From CAVRTM01 sp963696105 (GTDB lineage: Bacteria; Actinomycetota; Actinomycetes; Actinomycetales; Dermatophilaceae): a DNA stretch of 64,000 bases. The position numbers and the translations under genes were made by a program. The DNA is taken from contig CAVOIP010000002.1 of the NCBI GenBank assembly GCA_963696105.1, positions 310,001 to 374,000 on the forward strand, given 5' to 3'. How positions within the stretch are numbered: the stretch's first letter is position 1; the number at the start of each line of letters is the position of its first letter. The notes below the pieces were generated by a model. It saw only the letters and a list, made by a program, of their open reading frames with translations. It was not told where the DNA came from and made no database searches. Below are positions 6,900 through 14,787 of this stretch, in pieces.

Positions 6900-8146
6900 G
6901 CGCGCTGGAGCGGGTCACGACCGACGCGGGGCCGAGCGCACGGCTCGTCGAGCGCATCGCCCGGCGGCTCGGCACGATCAGCCGGCGCGGGTTCCTCGCC
7001 CGGACGGCCGTGGTCGGGTCGGCGCTCGCGGTCGACCCGTTGGGCTACGTGCTGACCCCGCAGCGGGCGTACTCGACGATCTGCGGCCCCGCCAACACGG
7101 CGGCCAGCGGCTACAGCGTGCTCTGCTGCACCGTCAACCGCGGGGTCAACGCCTGCCCGCCGGGCACGTTCACTGCCGGTTGGTGGAAGGCGGCCGGGTC
7201 CTCCTGGTGCTGCGGTGGCTACCGCTACTTCATCGACTGCAACGCCAAGTGCGTCTCGTGCGGCACCGGCTGTGCCTCCGGCCACATCTGCGACCGGAGG
7301 TGCTGGAACTGCTCGTGCGGCAGCGGGTCGACCCGGACCTGTGACCAGCGCCGGCACTGCTGCAACGCCTTCCGCTACGGCCAGTGCAACACCCAGGTCC
7401 GCTGCAGCGGCGGCGTGGCCTGCCGCGTCGCGAGCTGCGTCCCGCCGTACCGGTGGGACAGCTGCTCGACGACCGCACTGGTGGACAACTCGACCGCGGA
7501 GCAGAGCGCGCCCTGCCTGCAGGGCTGCGGGGCGATTCTCACGCGGTACGACGAGCTGGGCGCCAACGGCTCCTACCTCGGCCCCTCGCTCGGGCCGGAG
7601 CGGTCGGTCGGTGACGGCCGCGGCCGCTACGTCGACTACCGCGGCGGGTCGATCTACTGGACCCAGGCCACGGGTGCGCGGGCGGTCTCCGGCGCGGCCC
7701 GCTCCGCCTGGCGCCGCGCCGGGGGCCCGCGCGGGCCCCTCGGCTACCCCACCACCGAGCGCGCGGTCTCGGCCGACCGGAAGCGGTGGAGCCAGGACTT
7801 CCAGCGCGGGGTCGTCTGCGACAGCCCCGCGACCACGACCAGCGCCGTGTACGGCGTGATCTGGGTCAAGTGGGCCGCGCTGCGCCGGGAGCGGGGACGG
7901 CTCGGCTACCCGGTGCACGACGGCCGGCGGGGCCGGGACCACCGCGGCAGGGGCCAGACCTTCGTCGGCGGACAGCTGTGGGCCCTTTCCGGCCGGCCGG
8001 CCCACGCGGTGACCGGCAGGGTCCTGCAGCGCTGGCTGCACGATGGTGCCGAGACCGGGCGGTGGGGGTATCCGACCGGGGACGTGACGGTCCTCCCGGA
8101 CGGTCGCCAGCGGGGCCGCTTCGAGAAAGGGACAATCACCGCCTGA
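6896..8146 (+). CDS. Tat-exported Cys-rich protein (methylamine dehydrogenase light chain-like) fused to LGFP repeats
   Basis: 416 residues starting at GTG 6896. The N-terminus has a twin-arginine signal (SRRGFLAR, residues 29-36, then a hydrophobic run). Residues 63-211 hold 24 cysteines, including CC pairs at 77/78, 105/106 and 155/156. The segment ACPPGT followed by Trp96-Trp97 resembles the CPPGT-x-W region around the TTQ-forming Trp57 of the methylamine dehydrogenase light chain; Trp187 near Cys190 is a possible counterpart of Trp108. Residues about 216-400 are LGFP repeats (LGPSLGPE, PLGYPTTE, RLGYPVHD, RWGYPTGD), a module of actinobacterial secreted proteins thought to bind the cell wall. 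No large-subunit gene accompanies it. Light-chain homology and cofactor formation are inferred from motif spacing. Confidence 0.7.
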   Translation: MSALERVTTDAGPSARLVERIARRLGTISRRGFLARTAVVGSALAVDPLGYVLTPQRAYSTICGPANTAASGYSVLCCTVNRGVNACPPGTFTAGWWKAAGSSWCCGGYRYFIDCNAKCVSCGTGCASGHICDRRCWNCSCGSGSTRTCDQRRHCCNAFRYGQCNTQVRCSGGVACRVASCVPPYRWDSCSTTALVDNSTAEQSAPCLQGCGAILTRYDELGANGSYLGPSLGPERSVGDGRGRYVDYRGGSIYWTQATGARAVSGAARSAWRRAGGPRGPLGYPTTERAVSADRKRWSQDFQRGVVCDSPATTTSAVYGVIWVKWAALRRERGRLGYPVHDGRRGRDHRGRGQTFVGGQLWALSGRPAHAVTGRVLQRWLHDGAETGRWGYPTGDVTVLPDGRQRGRFEKGTITA

Positions 8147-8306
8147 CGTCCACGGCACTCCCCCGGTCCCCTGCCGCCCGGCCTTCCGCCAACCGGCCGG
8201 CCGGCCCTCCTGCGACCGGGCACGCCTCCCTCTCGGAGAACCCGGCGCTGCACCGGCACCGGGCAGCGGCACCCGCCATCGGGCACCGGGCACGCGCCAC
8301 CGGCGC

Positions 8307-10616
8307 TCAGCCGATGCCGTCGGAGGGGTCGATGCGCACGGTCACCGCCTCGCGCTCCTTGCGGGCGCTGCGCACCGCCCGCATGGCGACCAGGGCGGAG
8401 GTGAGCACCTCACCCTCGTCCAGCGGCGAACGCAGCAGCACCTGCAGCCGGTCCTCTCCCTGGCCCGCGCGGGCTGCGGCTCCGGCTCCACGCCCGGCTC
8501 CTGCGCCACGCCCGGCGGCAGCCGAGCCGGGGCTGAGCGGGAGCGGCCCGAGACGCTCGATGTCGGCCGGCAGGTCGCTGCGCTGGAGGGCGTCCTGCAG
8601 CGCGTGGCGGCTGCCGACCAGCTGGGCCATCCGCACGGTCGGGGGCAGCGACAGCTCGGCCCGCTCGGCGAGCTCGCGTGCGGCGAACCACGCTGGGTCC
8701 CAGCGGACGAGGGCCTCGACGACGGGCAGCGTCGCGTGGGCCGGCGCCCCGGCGAGGACGACGACGCCACCGTGCGCGCCGGCGCGGGTCAGCGCCGCCG
8801 CGGCCGTCCAGCGCCGCAGCGACTCCTCGGCCGCGTCCAGCGTCGGCCGGTCCAGGGACGCCCAGGCATCCAGCAGCAGCGTCGCGGCGTAACCGCCCTG
8901 GGCCACCGGCTCGGCGCCGGGCGTGGCGATGACCAGGCTGGGGCGGTCGTCCACCACTGCCAGCACCTCACCGGAGCCGGAGGTGTGCACGGGCACCCCG
9001 GCGAAGGCGCGGCCGAGCTCTTCGGCGGTGCGCCGGGCGCCGACCACGCTGGAGCGCAGGCCCCGGCCGGAGCAGTGCGGGCACTCGTACTGCTGCGGGA
9101 CGGTGCCGCACCAGCGGCAGGACGGCGGGGCTCCGGGCGCGCTGAGCGCCAGCGGCCCCGAGCAGCGCGGGCAGCGCGCGGGCTCGCGACAGGTCTGGCA
9201 CGACAGCGAGGGCAGGTAGCCGCGGCGGGGCACCTGGATCAGCACCGGGCCGCGCTCGAGCGCCGCCTTGGCCGTGCGCCACGCCACCGACGGCAGGTGG
9301 GCCATCGCGGCGGGTCCGTCGCGCTCGACGTCGGTGCCCTCGCCGGCCACGAGCACCCGGGGCGCGGCACGACGTACGGCGTCCGGCGCGGCCACCACCG
9401 GGTGCACCAGGCCGGCGTCCACCCAGCGCTGCACCGCGGTGGTGCGGGTGAAACCGCCGGTCAGCAGGGCGGCGCCCTCGGTGCGGGCCCGCAGCGCCAG
9501 CACCTCGCGGACGTGGGGGTAGGGCGCGCGCTGCTCGGTCAGCAGGTCGTCGCCGTCGTCCCACCAGGCGACGAGCCCCAGGTCGTGGACAGGCGCGAAC
9601 ATCGCCGCGCGCGTGCCGACGACGCACCGCACCGTGCCGCGCAGGACCTTCAGCCAGGCCGTGTAGCGGGCCTGGGGTCCCTGGCCGGCCGTCAGCCGCA
9701 CGTGCCGGCCGGTGCCGAGGACCGCCTTCAGGGCGGCGTCGACCCGGTCGACGTCGCGGTGGTCGGGCACGACGAGCAGGGCGCCGCGCCCCGCCGCGAG
9801 CGCGGTGCCGGCCGCCACCGCGAGCGCGTCCGGCCAGTCGGCGCCGACGTCGGCGGCCTCCACAGGCTGAGCACCGGCGGCAGCGCCATCCAGGGGGGCC
9901 GGATCCGCTGCGCCCTCCACGGCGGCGGGGTCGCGGTGGTCCTCGTCGGCAGGCTCCGCCCGGTGCTCCTCGGTGGCCGCGTCCGCAGTCGCGCCCACCG
10001 GACCCGCGCCGTCCGCCCGGGCTGCCGGACCCGCATGCTGCCCGGGCAGCGCCAGCCACGAGGCTGCCGGCGCCTGCCCCGAGGCGATCCGGCGCAGGAA
10101 CGACGGCCCGGCCGGGTAGTGCGCCCACGGGCCGGGCTCCGGCATCGCCGGAGGGCCGGCCGGCACGGCGGTGAGGTTCTTCTCCGCGGTCGCGTGCCGC
10201 GGCGGGATGGCCAGCCGCAGGACGTCGCCGAGCGTGCCGGCGTAGCGCGCGGCCACCGCCCGGCAGAGGGCCAGCAGCGCGGGCGTGAGCACCGCCTCGG
10301 GGCTGACGACCCGCCGCAGCGGCGCCAGCCGGCCCTCGTGCTCGGCCTCGGCCCGGCGCTCGAGCACGAACCCGTCGACGTCCTGTCCGGCGAAGCGGAC
10401 CTTGACCCTGGCCCCCGGCACGGCCGCCTCGGCCAGCGTCTCGGGCACGGCGTACTCGAACGGGCGGTCCAGGTGGGCCAGCCCCACGTCGACCGCGACG
10501 ACCGCGACGGGGTCCGTCGCGGCCAGGTCCGGGGCCGGGAGCACGCTGCGATGGCGCCGGGTGGAAGCGCGCACGAGCGAGAGCTGCTCGCCCGTGCCGG
10601 CACCCGTGCTGCTCAT
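8307..10616 (-). CDS. priA: Primosomal protein PriA, actinobacterial form lacking helicase Walker A
   Basis: Replication-restart protein N' of 769 residues. The N-terminal DNA-binding domain (about 35-130) and the cysteine cluster (eight Cys in four pairs, about residues 468-515, CQTC/CPRC/CRWC/CPHC) that binds two zinc ions are intact. Where other PriA proteins carry GxTGSGKT there is only ALAAGRGALLVVPD, and the DEAH box is replaced by WWDDGDD, so ATP-driven helicase activity is unlikely. This degeneration is known for actinobacterial PriA. An insertion rich in Ala/Glu/Asp (about 205-265) precedes the degenerate ATPase core. Ends convergently against the Mau-like cassette. Confidence 0.92.
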   Translation of the reverse strand: MSSTGAGTGEQLSLVRASTRRHRSVLPAPDLAATDPVAVVAVDVGLAHLDRPFEYAVPETLAEAAVPGARVKVRFAGQDVDGFVLERRAEAEHEGRLAPLRRVVSPEAVLTPALLALCRAVAARYAGTLGDVLRLAIPPRHATAEKNLTAVPAGPPAMPEPGPWAHYPAGPSFLRRIASGQAPAASWLALPGQHAGPAARADGAGPVGATADAATEEHRAEPADEDHRDPAAVEGAADPAPLDGAAAGAQPVEAADVGADWPDALAVAAGTALAAGRGALLVVPDHRDVDRVDAALKAVLGTGRHVRLTAGQGPQARYTAWLKVLRGTVRCVVGTRAAMFAPVHDLGLVAWWDDGDDLLTEQRAPYPHVREVLALRARTEGAALLTGGFTRTTAVQRWVDAGLVHPVVAAPDAVRRAAPRVLVAGEGTDVERDGPAAMAHLPSVAWRTAKAALERGPVLIQVPRRGYLPSLSCQTCREPARCPRCSGPLALSAPGAPPSCRWCGTVPQQYECPHCSGRGLRSSVVGARRTAEELGRAFAGVPVHTSGSGEVLAVVDDRPSLVIATPGAEPVAQGGYAATLLLDAWASLDRPTLDAAEESLRRWTAAAALTRAGAHGGVVVLAGAPAHATLPVVEALVRWDPAWFAARELAERAELSLPPTVRMAQLVGSRHALQDALQRSDLPADIERLGPLPLSPGSAAAGRGAGAGRGAGAAARAGQGEDRLQVLLRSPLDEGEVLTSALVAMRAVRSARKEREAVTVRIDPSDGIG

Positions 10617-10645
10617 GCTCCTAGGTCTATCTCATGGCACCGACG

Positions 10646-10690
10646 CCGCTGCCCCCGGCGTCCACAGGAGGTGGGACCCGGGGGCAGCGG
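10646..10690 (-). terminator. Hairpin terminator after metK
   Basis: A perfect 13-base-pair stem (10646-10658 with 10678-10690, CCGCTGCCCCCGG and its complement) around a 19-base loop, about 50 bases past the metK stop and before priA. No U-tract, as usual for actinobacterial terminators. Confidence 0.6.
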
Positions 10691-10741
10691 ATGAGGCGGG
10701 AGGTTCGGTGACGCGTGGTCGACCGCGCCACGGCGGACGGC

Positions 10742-11959
10742 TCAGCCGGCGACGGCGGCCTTGAGCTGCTCGACGCGGTCCGTGCGCTCCCAGGTGAAGC
10801 CGTCCCGCAGGCCGGGTGCGGAGGTGCGCCCGAAGTGGCCGTAGGCGGCGGTCTGCTGGTAGATCGGGCGCAGCAGGTCCAGGTCCTCGATGATCGCGGC
10901 GGGCCGCAGGTCGAACACCTTGGTGATCGCGCTCTGGATCGTGTCCAGTGGGGCGCTCTCGGTGCCGAACGTCTCGACGTACAGGCCGACCGGCTTGGCC
11001 TTGCCGATGGCATAGGCGACCTGCACCTCGCAGCGGCGGGCGAGACCGGCGGCCACGATGTTCTTGGCCACCCAGCGCATCGCGTAGGCCGCGGAGCGGT
11101 CGACCTTGCTGGGGTCCTTGCCGGAGAAGGCGCCGCCGCCGTGACGGGCCATGCCGCCGTAGGTGTCGACGATGATCTTGCGCCCGGTCAGGCCGGCGTC
11201 ACCCATCGGGCCGCCGATCTCGAAGCGGCCGGTGGGGTTGATCAGCATGCGGTAGTCGCTGGTGTCCAGGACGGTGCCGGCGGCGGCGAGCTCGTCGAGG
11301 ACCGGCTTGATCACGTGGGCGGCGATGTCGGGCTCGAGCAGACCGCTCAGCGACACGTCCGAGGCGTGCTGGGTGGACAGCACCACCGTGTCGAGCCGGA
11401 CCGCACGGTCCCCGTCGTACTCGATGGTGACCTGCGTCTTGCCGTCGGGGCGCAGGTAGGCCACCTCACCGGACTTGCGGACCTCCGTGAGGCGCTCGGA
11501 CAGCCGGTGGGCCAGGTGGATCGGCAACGGCATCAGCTCGGGGGTGTCCTCGCAGGCGTAGCCGAACATCAGCCCCTGGTCACCCGCGCCCTGCTTGTCG
11601 AGCGGGTCCACGCCACCGGTGCGGTTCTCGTACGCGGTGTCGACGCCCTGGGCGATGTCGGAGGACTGCTGGCCGATCGAGATGGAGACACCACAGGAGC
11701 GCCCGTCGAAGCCCTTGGCCGAGGAGTCGTAGCCGATGCCGACGATGGTGTCGCGGACCAGGTTGGGGATGTCGACGTAGCTGGTCGTGGAGACCTCACC
11801 GGCGACGTGCACGAGCCCGGTGGTGACCATGGTCTCGACCGCGACGCGGGCCTGGGGGTCCTGCTCCAGCATGGCGTCCAGAATCGTGTCGCTGATCTGG
11901 TCACAGATCTTGTCGGGGTGACCCTCGGTGACGGACTCGGACGTGAAGAGGCGTGACAC
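10742..11959 (-). CDS. metK: S-adenosylmethionine synthetase
   Basis: Makes SAM from methionine and ATP. 405 residues, standard length. Visible motifs: TSESVTEGHPDKICDQISD at the N-terminus, GAGDQGLMFGYA near residue 125 and the P-loop-like GGGAFSGKDPSKVDRS near residue 280. GTG start with an AAGGAG ribosome binding site. A -10 element sits inside the end of coaBC. I looked for a SAM riboswitch in the roughly 40-base leader and there is no room for one. Confidence 0.97.
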   Translation of the reverse strand: MSRLFTSESVTEGHPDKICDQISDTILDAMLEQDPQARVAVETMVTTGLVHVAGEVSTTSYVDIPNLVRDTIVGIGYDSSAKGFDGRSCGVSISIGQQSSDIAQGVDTAYENRTGGVDPLDKQGAGDQGLMFGYACEDTPELMPLPIHLAHRLSERLTEVRKSGEVAYLRPDGKTQVTIEYDGDRAVRLDTVVLSTQHASDVSLSGLLEPDIAAHVIKPVLDELAAAGTVLDTSDYRMLINPTGRFEIGGPMGDAGLTGRKIIVDTYGGMARHGGGAFSGKDPSKVDRSAAYAMRWVAKNIVAAGLARRCEVQVAYAIGKAKPVGLYVETFGTESAPLDTIQSAITKVFDLRPAAIIEDLDLLRPIYQQTAAYGHFGRTSAPGLRDGFTWERTDRVEQLKAAVAG

Positions 11960-12005
11960 GTGCGGTGCTCCTTAATGCAGCGGCTGCTGACTGACGGTTC
12001 GGGCG

Positions 12006-12011
12006 ATTCTA
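12006..12011 (-). promoter_or_regulatory. -10 promoter element (TAGAAT) for metK
   Basis: TAGAAT on the minus strand, identical to the def promoter element. Its TAG is the stop codon of coaBC. A start near 11999 would give a leader of about 40 bases that includes the AAGGAG ribosome binding site. Confidence 0.55.
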
Positions 12012-13274
12012 TCGGGGCGGGAGGACGTCCTCGATGACGTCCCACACCGTGGCCGCGACCGCCTCCTTGGAGGCCGGACCCGCGTCCGTGACGGCGTCGG
12101 ACCCGCGCCGCAGGATGTGCACGGTGGTCGTGTCCTGGCCGAACGTCCTGTCGACCCCGACCTCGTTGGCCACGATCAGGTCGCAGCCCTTGCGGTCCAG
12201 CTTGGCCCGGGCGTGGTCCAGGACCGTGTGGGTGGCGTCGCCGGTCTCGGCGGCGAAGCCGACGATCACCGGGGAGGTGCCGCTCCCCCGCGCCGACACC
12301 AGGCCGGCGAGGACATCGGGGTTGCGGACCAGCTCGATCGTCGGTGCGCTGGTGTCGGCGTCCGGGTCGGGCCCGGTGAACGTCTTCTTGATCTTGGCCT
12401 CGGAGTAGTGCGCCGGGCGAAAGTCGGCCGGCGCCGCGGCCATGACCACGACGTCGGCGCCCTTCGCTGCCGCGGTCACGGCCGCCTGCAGCTCCAGGAC
12501 GGTGCCGACGGGTACGACGTCCACGCCCGCCGGGGCCGGCAGCGACGTGTTGGCCGCCACGAGGGTGACGTCGGCTCCGCGGGCCGCGGCCACGGCCGCG
12601 AGCGCGTAGCCCTGCTTGCCCGAGGAGCGGTTGCCCAGGTAGCGCACCGGGTCCAGCGGCTCGCGGGTGCCGCCGGCGCTGACGACCACACGCCGCCCGG
12701 CCAGGGTCGGCCCAGCCGGCGTCCCCCCTGACGGGGTCGGTGCGGCGGCGCCGGGGAGCAGCTCGAGGCACGCAGCGTAGATGTCCTCGGGCTCGGGCAG
12801 CCGGCCCGGCCCAGTGTCGGCGCCGGTGAGCCGGCCGGAGGCGGGCTCGACCACGTGCACGCCCCGCGCGCGGAGCGTCCGGACGTTGTCGCGGGTCGCC
12901 GGGTGCTCCCACATCTCGGTGTGCATCGCGGGGGCGAGGACCACGGGGCATCGGGCGGTGAGCAGCGTGGTCGTCAGCAGGTCGCCCGCCAGGCCGTGCG
13001 CGGCCCGGGCCAGCAGGTCGGCCGTGGCGGGGGCGACGACGACGAGGTCGGCCTGCTGCCCGAGGCGGACGTGGCGCACCTCGTGGACGTCGGTCCACAC
13101 GTCGGTGGCGACGGGCTTGCCGGACAGGGCCGACCAGGTGGGGGCGCCGACGAACCTCAACGCCGCCTCGGTGGGCACGACGGTGACGTCGTGCCCGTCC
13201 TCGGTCATGAGGCGCAGGAGCAGGCAGGCCTTGTAGGCGGCGATGCCCCCGCTGACGCCCAGGACGATGCGCAC
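12009..13274 (-). CDS. coaBC: Bifunctional phosphopantothenoylcysteine decarboxylase/synthetase
   Basis: Coenzyme A biosynthesis: ligates 4'-phosphopantothenate to cysteine and decarboxylates the product. 421 residues. The N-terminal FMN flavoprotein half (CoaC, 1-175) shows SGGIAAYKA, the catalytic His in HEVRHVRLG, and PAMHTEMWEHPAT with the conserved substrate-binding motif. The CoaB half follows (about 185-421) with VVSAGGTREPLDPVRYLGNRSSGK and the FAAET segment. GTG start with a GGGGGAGG ribosome binding site. Stands with rpoZ and gmk as in most actinobacteria. Confidence 0.96.
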   Translation of the reverse strand: MRIVLGVSGGIAAYKACLLLRLMTEDGHDVTVVPTEAALRFVGAPTWSALSGKPVATDVWTDVHEVRHVRLGQQADLVVVAPATADLLARAAHGLAGDLLTTTLLTARCPVVLAPAMHTEMWEHPATRDNVRTLRARGVHVVEPASGRLTGADTGPGRLPEPEDIYAACLELLPGAAAPTPSGGTPAGPTLAGRRVVVSAGGTREPLDPVRYLGNRSSGKQGYALAAVAAARGADVTLVAANTSLPAPAGVDVVPVGTVLELQAAVTAAAKGADVVVMAAAPADFRPAHYSEAKIKKTFTGPDPDADTSAPTIELVRNPDVLAGLVSARGSGTSPVIVGFAAETGDATHTVLDHARAKLDRKGCDLIVANEVGVDRTFGQDTTTVHILRRGSDAVTDAGPASKEAVAATVWDVIEDVLPPR

Positions 13275-13335
13275 GGCGTCCTCCCCCGTCCCCAGTGCCC
13301 TCGGTGCTCTCAGCGTCCCTGGTGTCCCGTCGGGG

Positions 13336-13599
13336 TCAGGACTCGATCGCCGTGGAGGTCAGCAGGCCCTCGTTGATCTCGCGCAACGCGATCGACATGG
13401 GCTTCTCGTGCACGGAGGTCTCGACGAGCGGGCCGACGTACTCCAGCAGGCCCTCGGAGAGCTGGGAGTAGTAGGCGTTGATCTGGCGGGCGCGCTTGGC
13501 GGAGTAGATGACCAGGGCGTACTTGGAGTCCGCCACGGTCAGCAGGTCGTCGATCGGCGGGTTGGTGATGCCTTCGGGGGCAGCCTGCGTACCGGACAC
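13336..13599 (-). CDS. rpoZ: RNA polymerase omega subunit
   Basis: Small subunit that helps assemble RNA polymerase. 87 residues from GTG 13599 (MSGTQAAPEGITNPPIDDLL). The conserved core ITNPPIDDLL...SKYALVIYSAKRARQIN is complete, followed by the actinobacterial PMSIALREINEGLL segment. A longer frame continues upstream but lies inside gmk. The start is two bases after the gmk stop, so it is coupled to gmk. Confidence 0.95.
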   Translation of the reverse strand: MSGTQAAPEGITNPPIDDLLTVADSKYALVIYSAKRARQINAYYSQLSEGLLEYVGPLVETSVHEKPMSIALREINEGLLTSTAIES

Positions 13600-13601
13600 G
13601 G

Positions 13602-14243
13602 TCAGTCTCGTTTCGTTGGGTGCGGGGGTGTCATCACGGGTCGCTGCCCGTCGTGCGGCGCCGTGGAGCTCGGGGCGCGCATCAATGATACGAGTTCTTC
13701 GCTGGCCCGCCGTACATCGTCGTTGACGATGCTCACGTCGAACTCGCGGCGGGCGGCCAGCTCCTGGCGCGCCGTGGCGAGCCGGACCTCCCGCTCCTCC
13801 TCGGTCTCGGTGCCCCGACCGACCAGCCGGCGCACGAGCTCGTCCCAGCTCGGGGGCTCCAGGAACACGAACAGGGCCTCGGGCATCCGCTCGCGCACCT
13901 GCCGCGCGCCCTGCAGGTCGATCTCGAGCAGCGCCTTGCGCCCCTCGGCCAGGGCCCGGTCGACGGGCCCGCGGGGCGTGCCGTACTTGGCGCGGCCGTG
14001 CACGACCGCCCACTCGAGGAACTCACCCGCCCCGCGCAAGCGTTCGAACTCGGCGTCGTCGACGAAGTGGTAGTGGACGCCGTCGATCTCCCGCGGGCGC
14101 GGCTTGCGGGTCGTCATCGACACCGAGAGCCAGACGTCGGGGAAGTGCGCGCGGACGTAGGCGGCGACGGTGCCCTTGCCGACCGCGGTGGGACCCGCCA
14201 GGACGACCAGCCGGCTGGACGTCGGTGTCATGGGGTGGGCCAC
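13602..14243 (-). CDS. gmk: Guanylate kinase
   Basis: Phosphorylates GMP to GDP. 213 residues from ATG 14243, or 209 from the second ATG at 14231. P-loop GPTAVGKGT near residue 18, the GMP-binding SMTTRKPRPREIDGVHYHF stretch and the EIDLQGARQVRE segment are all present. The last 25 residues (SSTAPHDGQRPVMTPPHPTKRD) are an extra tail beyond the usual end. It lies two bases before rpoZ and just after mihF. Confidence 0.96.
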   Translation of the reverse strand: MAHPMTPTSSRLVVLAGPTAVGKGTVAAYVRAHFPDVWLSVSMTTRKPRPREIDGVHYHFVDDAEFERLRGAGEFLEWAVVHGRAKYGTPRGPVDRALAEGRKALLEIDLQGARQVRERMPEALFVFLEPPSWDELVRRLVGRGTETEEEREVRLATARQELAARREFDVSIVNDDVRRASEELVSLMRAPSSTAPHDGQRPVMTPPHPTKRD

Positions 14244-14247
14244 CAGC

Positions 14248-14568
14248 TCAGGCGGAGTGGTCGAAGCGCGACAGCAGGGCCGCGATCTGGTTGGAGCCGA
14301 GCCCGCGGACCCGCCGGCTCTCGGAGATGCCCACCTCGTCCATGATCTGGCGCGCGCGGACCCGACCCACCCCCGGCATGGACTCGAGCAGCGCCGACAC
14401 CTTCATCTTGCCCACGACGTCGTTGCTCTTGCCGTCGGCGATGACCTCGGCCAGGGACCCTTGCGCGTACTTGAGGCGGTTCTTCACCGCGGCCCGCTCA
14501 CGCCGGGCGGTGGCGGCTTTCTCCAGCGCCTGCGCGCGCTGCTCGGGGGTGAGCGGGGGAAGGGCCAC
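14248..14568 (-). CDS. mihF: Integration host factor, actinobacterial type
   Basis: Nucleoid-associated DNA-binding protein of 106 residues, the length of mycobacterial mIHF. GTG 14568 has an AGGAGACC ribosome binding site. The N-terminal helix (LTPEQRAQALEKAATARRERAAVKNRLK) and the helix-two-turn-helix core SALLESMPGVGRVRARQIMDEVGISESRRVRGLG are diagnostic. The open frame continues 53 codons upstream in low-complexity sequence, which I reject. Next to gmk, as throughout actinobacteria. Confidence 0.95.
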   Translation of the reverse strand: MALPPLTPEQRAQALEKAATARRERAAVKNRLKYAQGSLAEVIADGKSNDVVGKMKVSALLESMPGVGRVRARQIMDEVGISESRRVRGLGSNQIAALLSRFDHSA

Positions 14569-14730
14569 GGTCGGTCTCCTCGGAGGGACGGTCTGGTTCG
14601 TTCGGTGGCATCGCGGCGGGTCCAGCCGGGGGATGTCGGGGTGGACCGAACCTAGCGAGTGGCCCGACGGGCCCGCAACGAGGGGGTGAGCCCGGGCAGC
14701 GTGTGGCCCCAGCGGCCACGAAGGCACGCA

Positions 14731-14781
14731 GCGGCGCGGGACCGGCGCGGAGCGGCGCGGGACCGGCCCGGAGCGGCGCGG
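14731..14781. repeat. 21-bp tandem repeat, 2.4 copies
   Basis: Two near-identical 21-base units (14731-14751 and 14752-14772, one mismatch) and a nine-base partial copy, in the gap between mihF and the peptidase gene. A TGGCC-ccagc-GGCCA dyad lies just before it. No gene is seen in the 219-base gap. Confidence 0.7.
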
Positions 14782-14787
14782 CCGTGC

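Noticed and set aside
4412..8146. A functional methylamine dehydrogenase operon
   Set aside because: No large subunit (mauB), MauG or electron-acceptor gene is present, and the light-chain-like domain is fused to LGFP repeats and has about twice the usual cysteines.
8147..8306. A terminator or small RNA in the convergent gap between the Mau-like cassette and priA
   Set aside because: Short CACCGGGCA repeats and a GGCCGGCCGGCC palindrome are present, but no stem stands out and nothing specific can be supported.
11960..12010. SAM riboswitch upstream of metK
   Set aside because: The leader is only about 40 bases and has no multi-helix structure; the -10 element sits at the end of coaBC.
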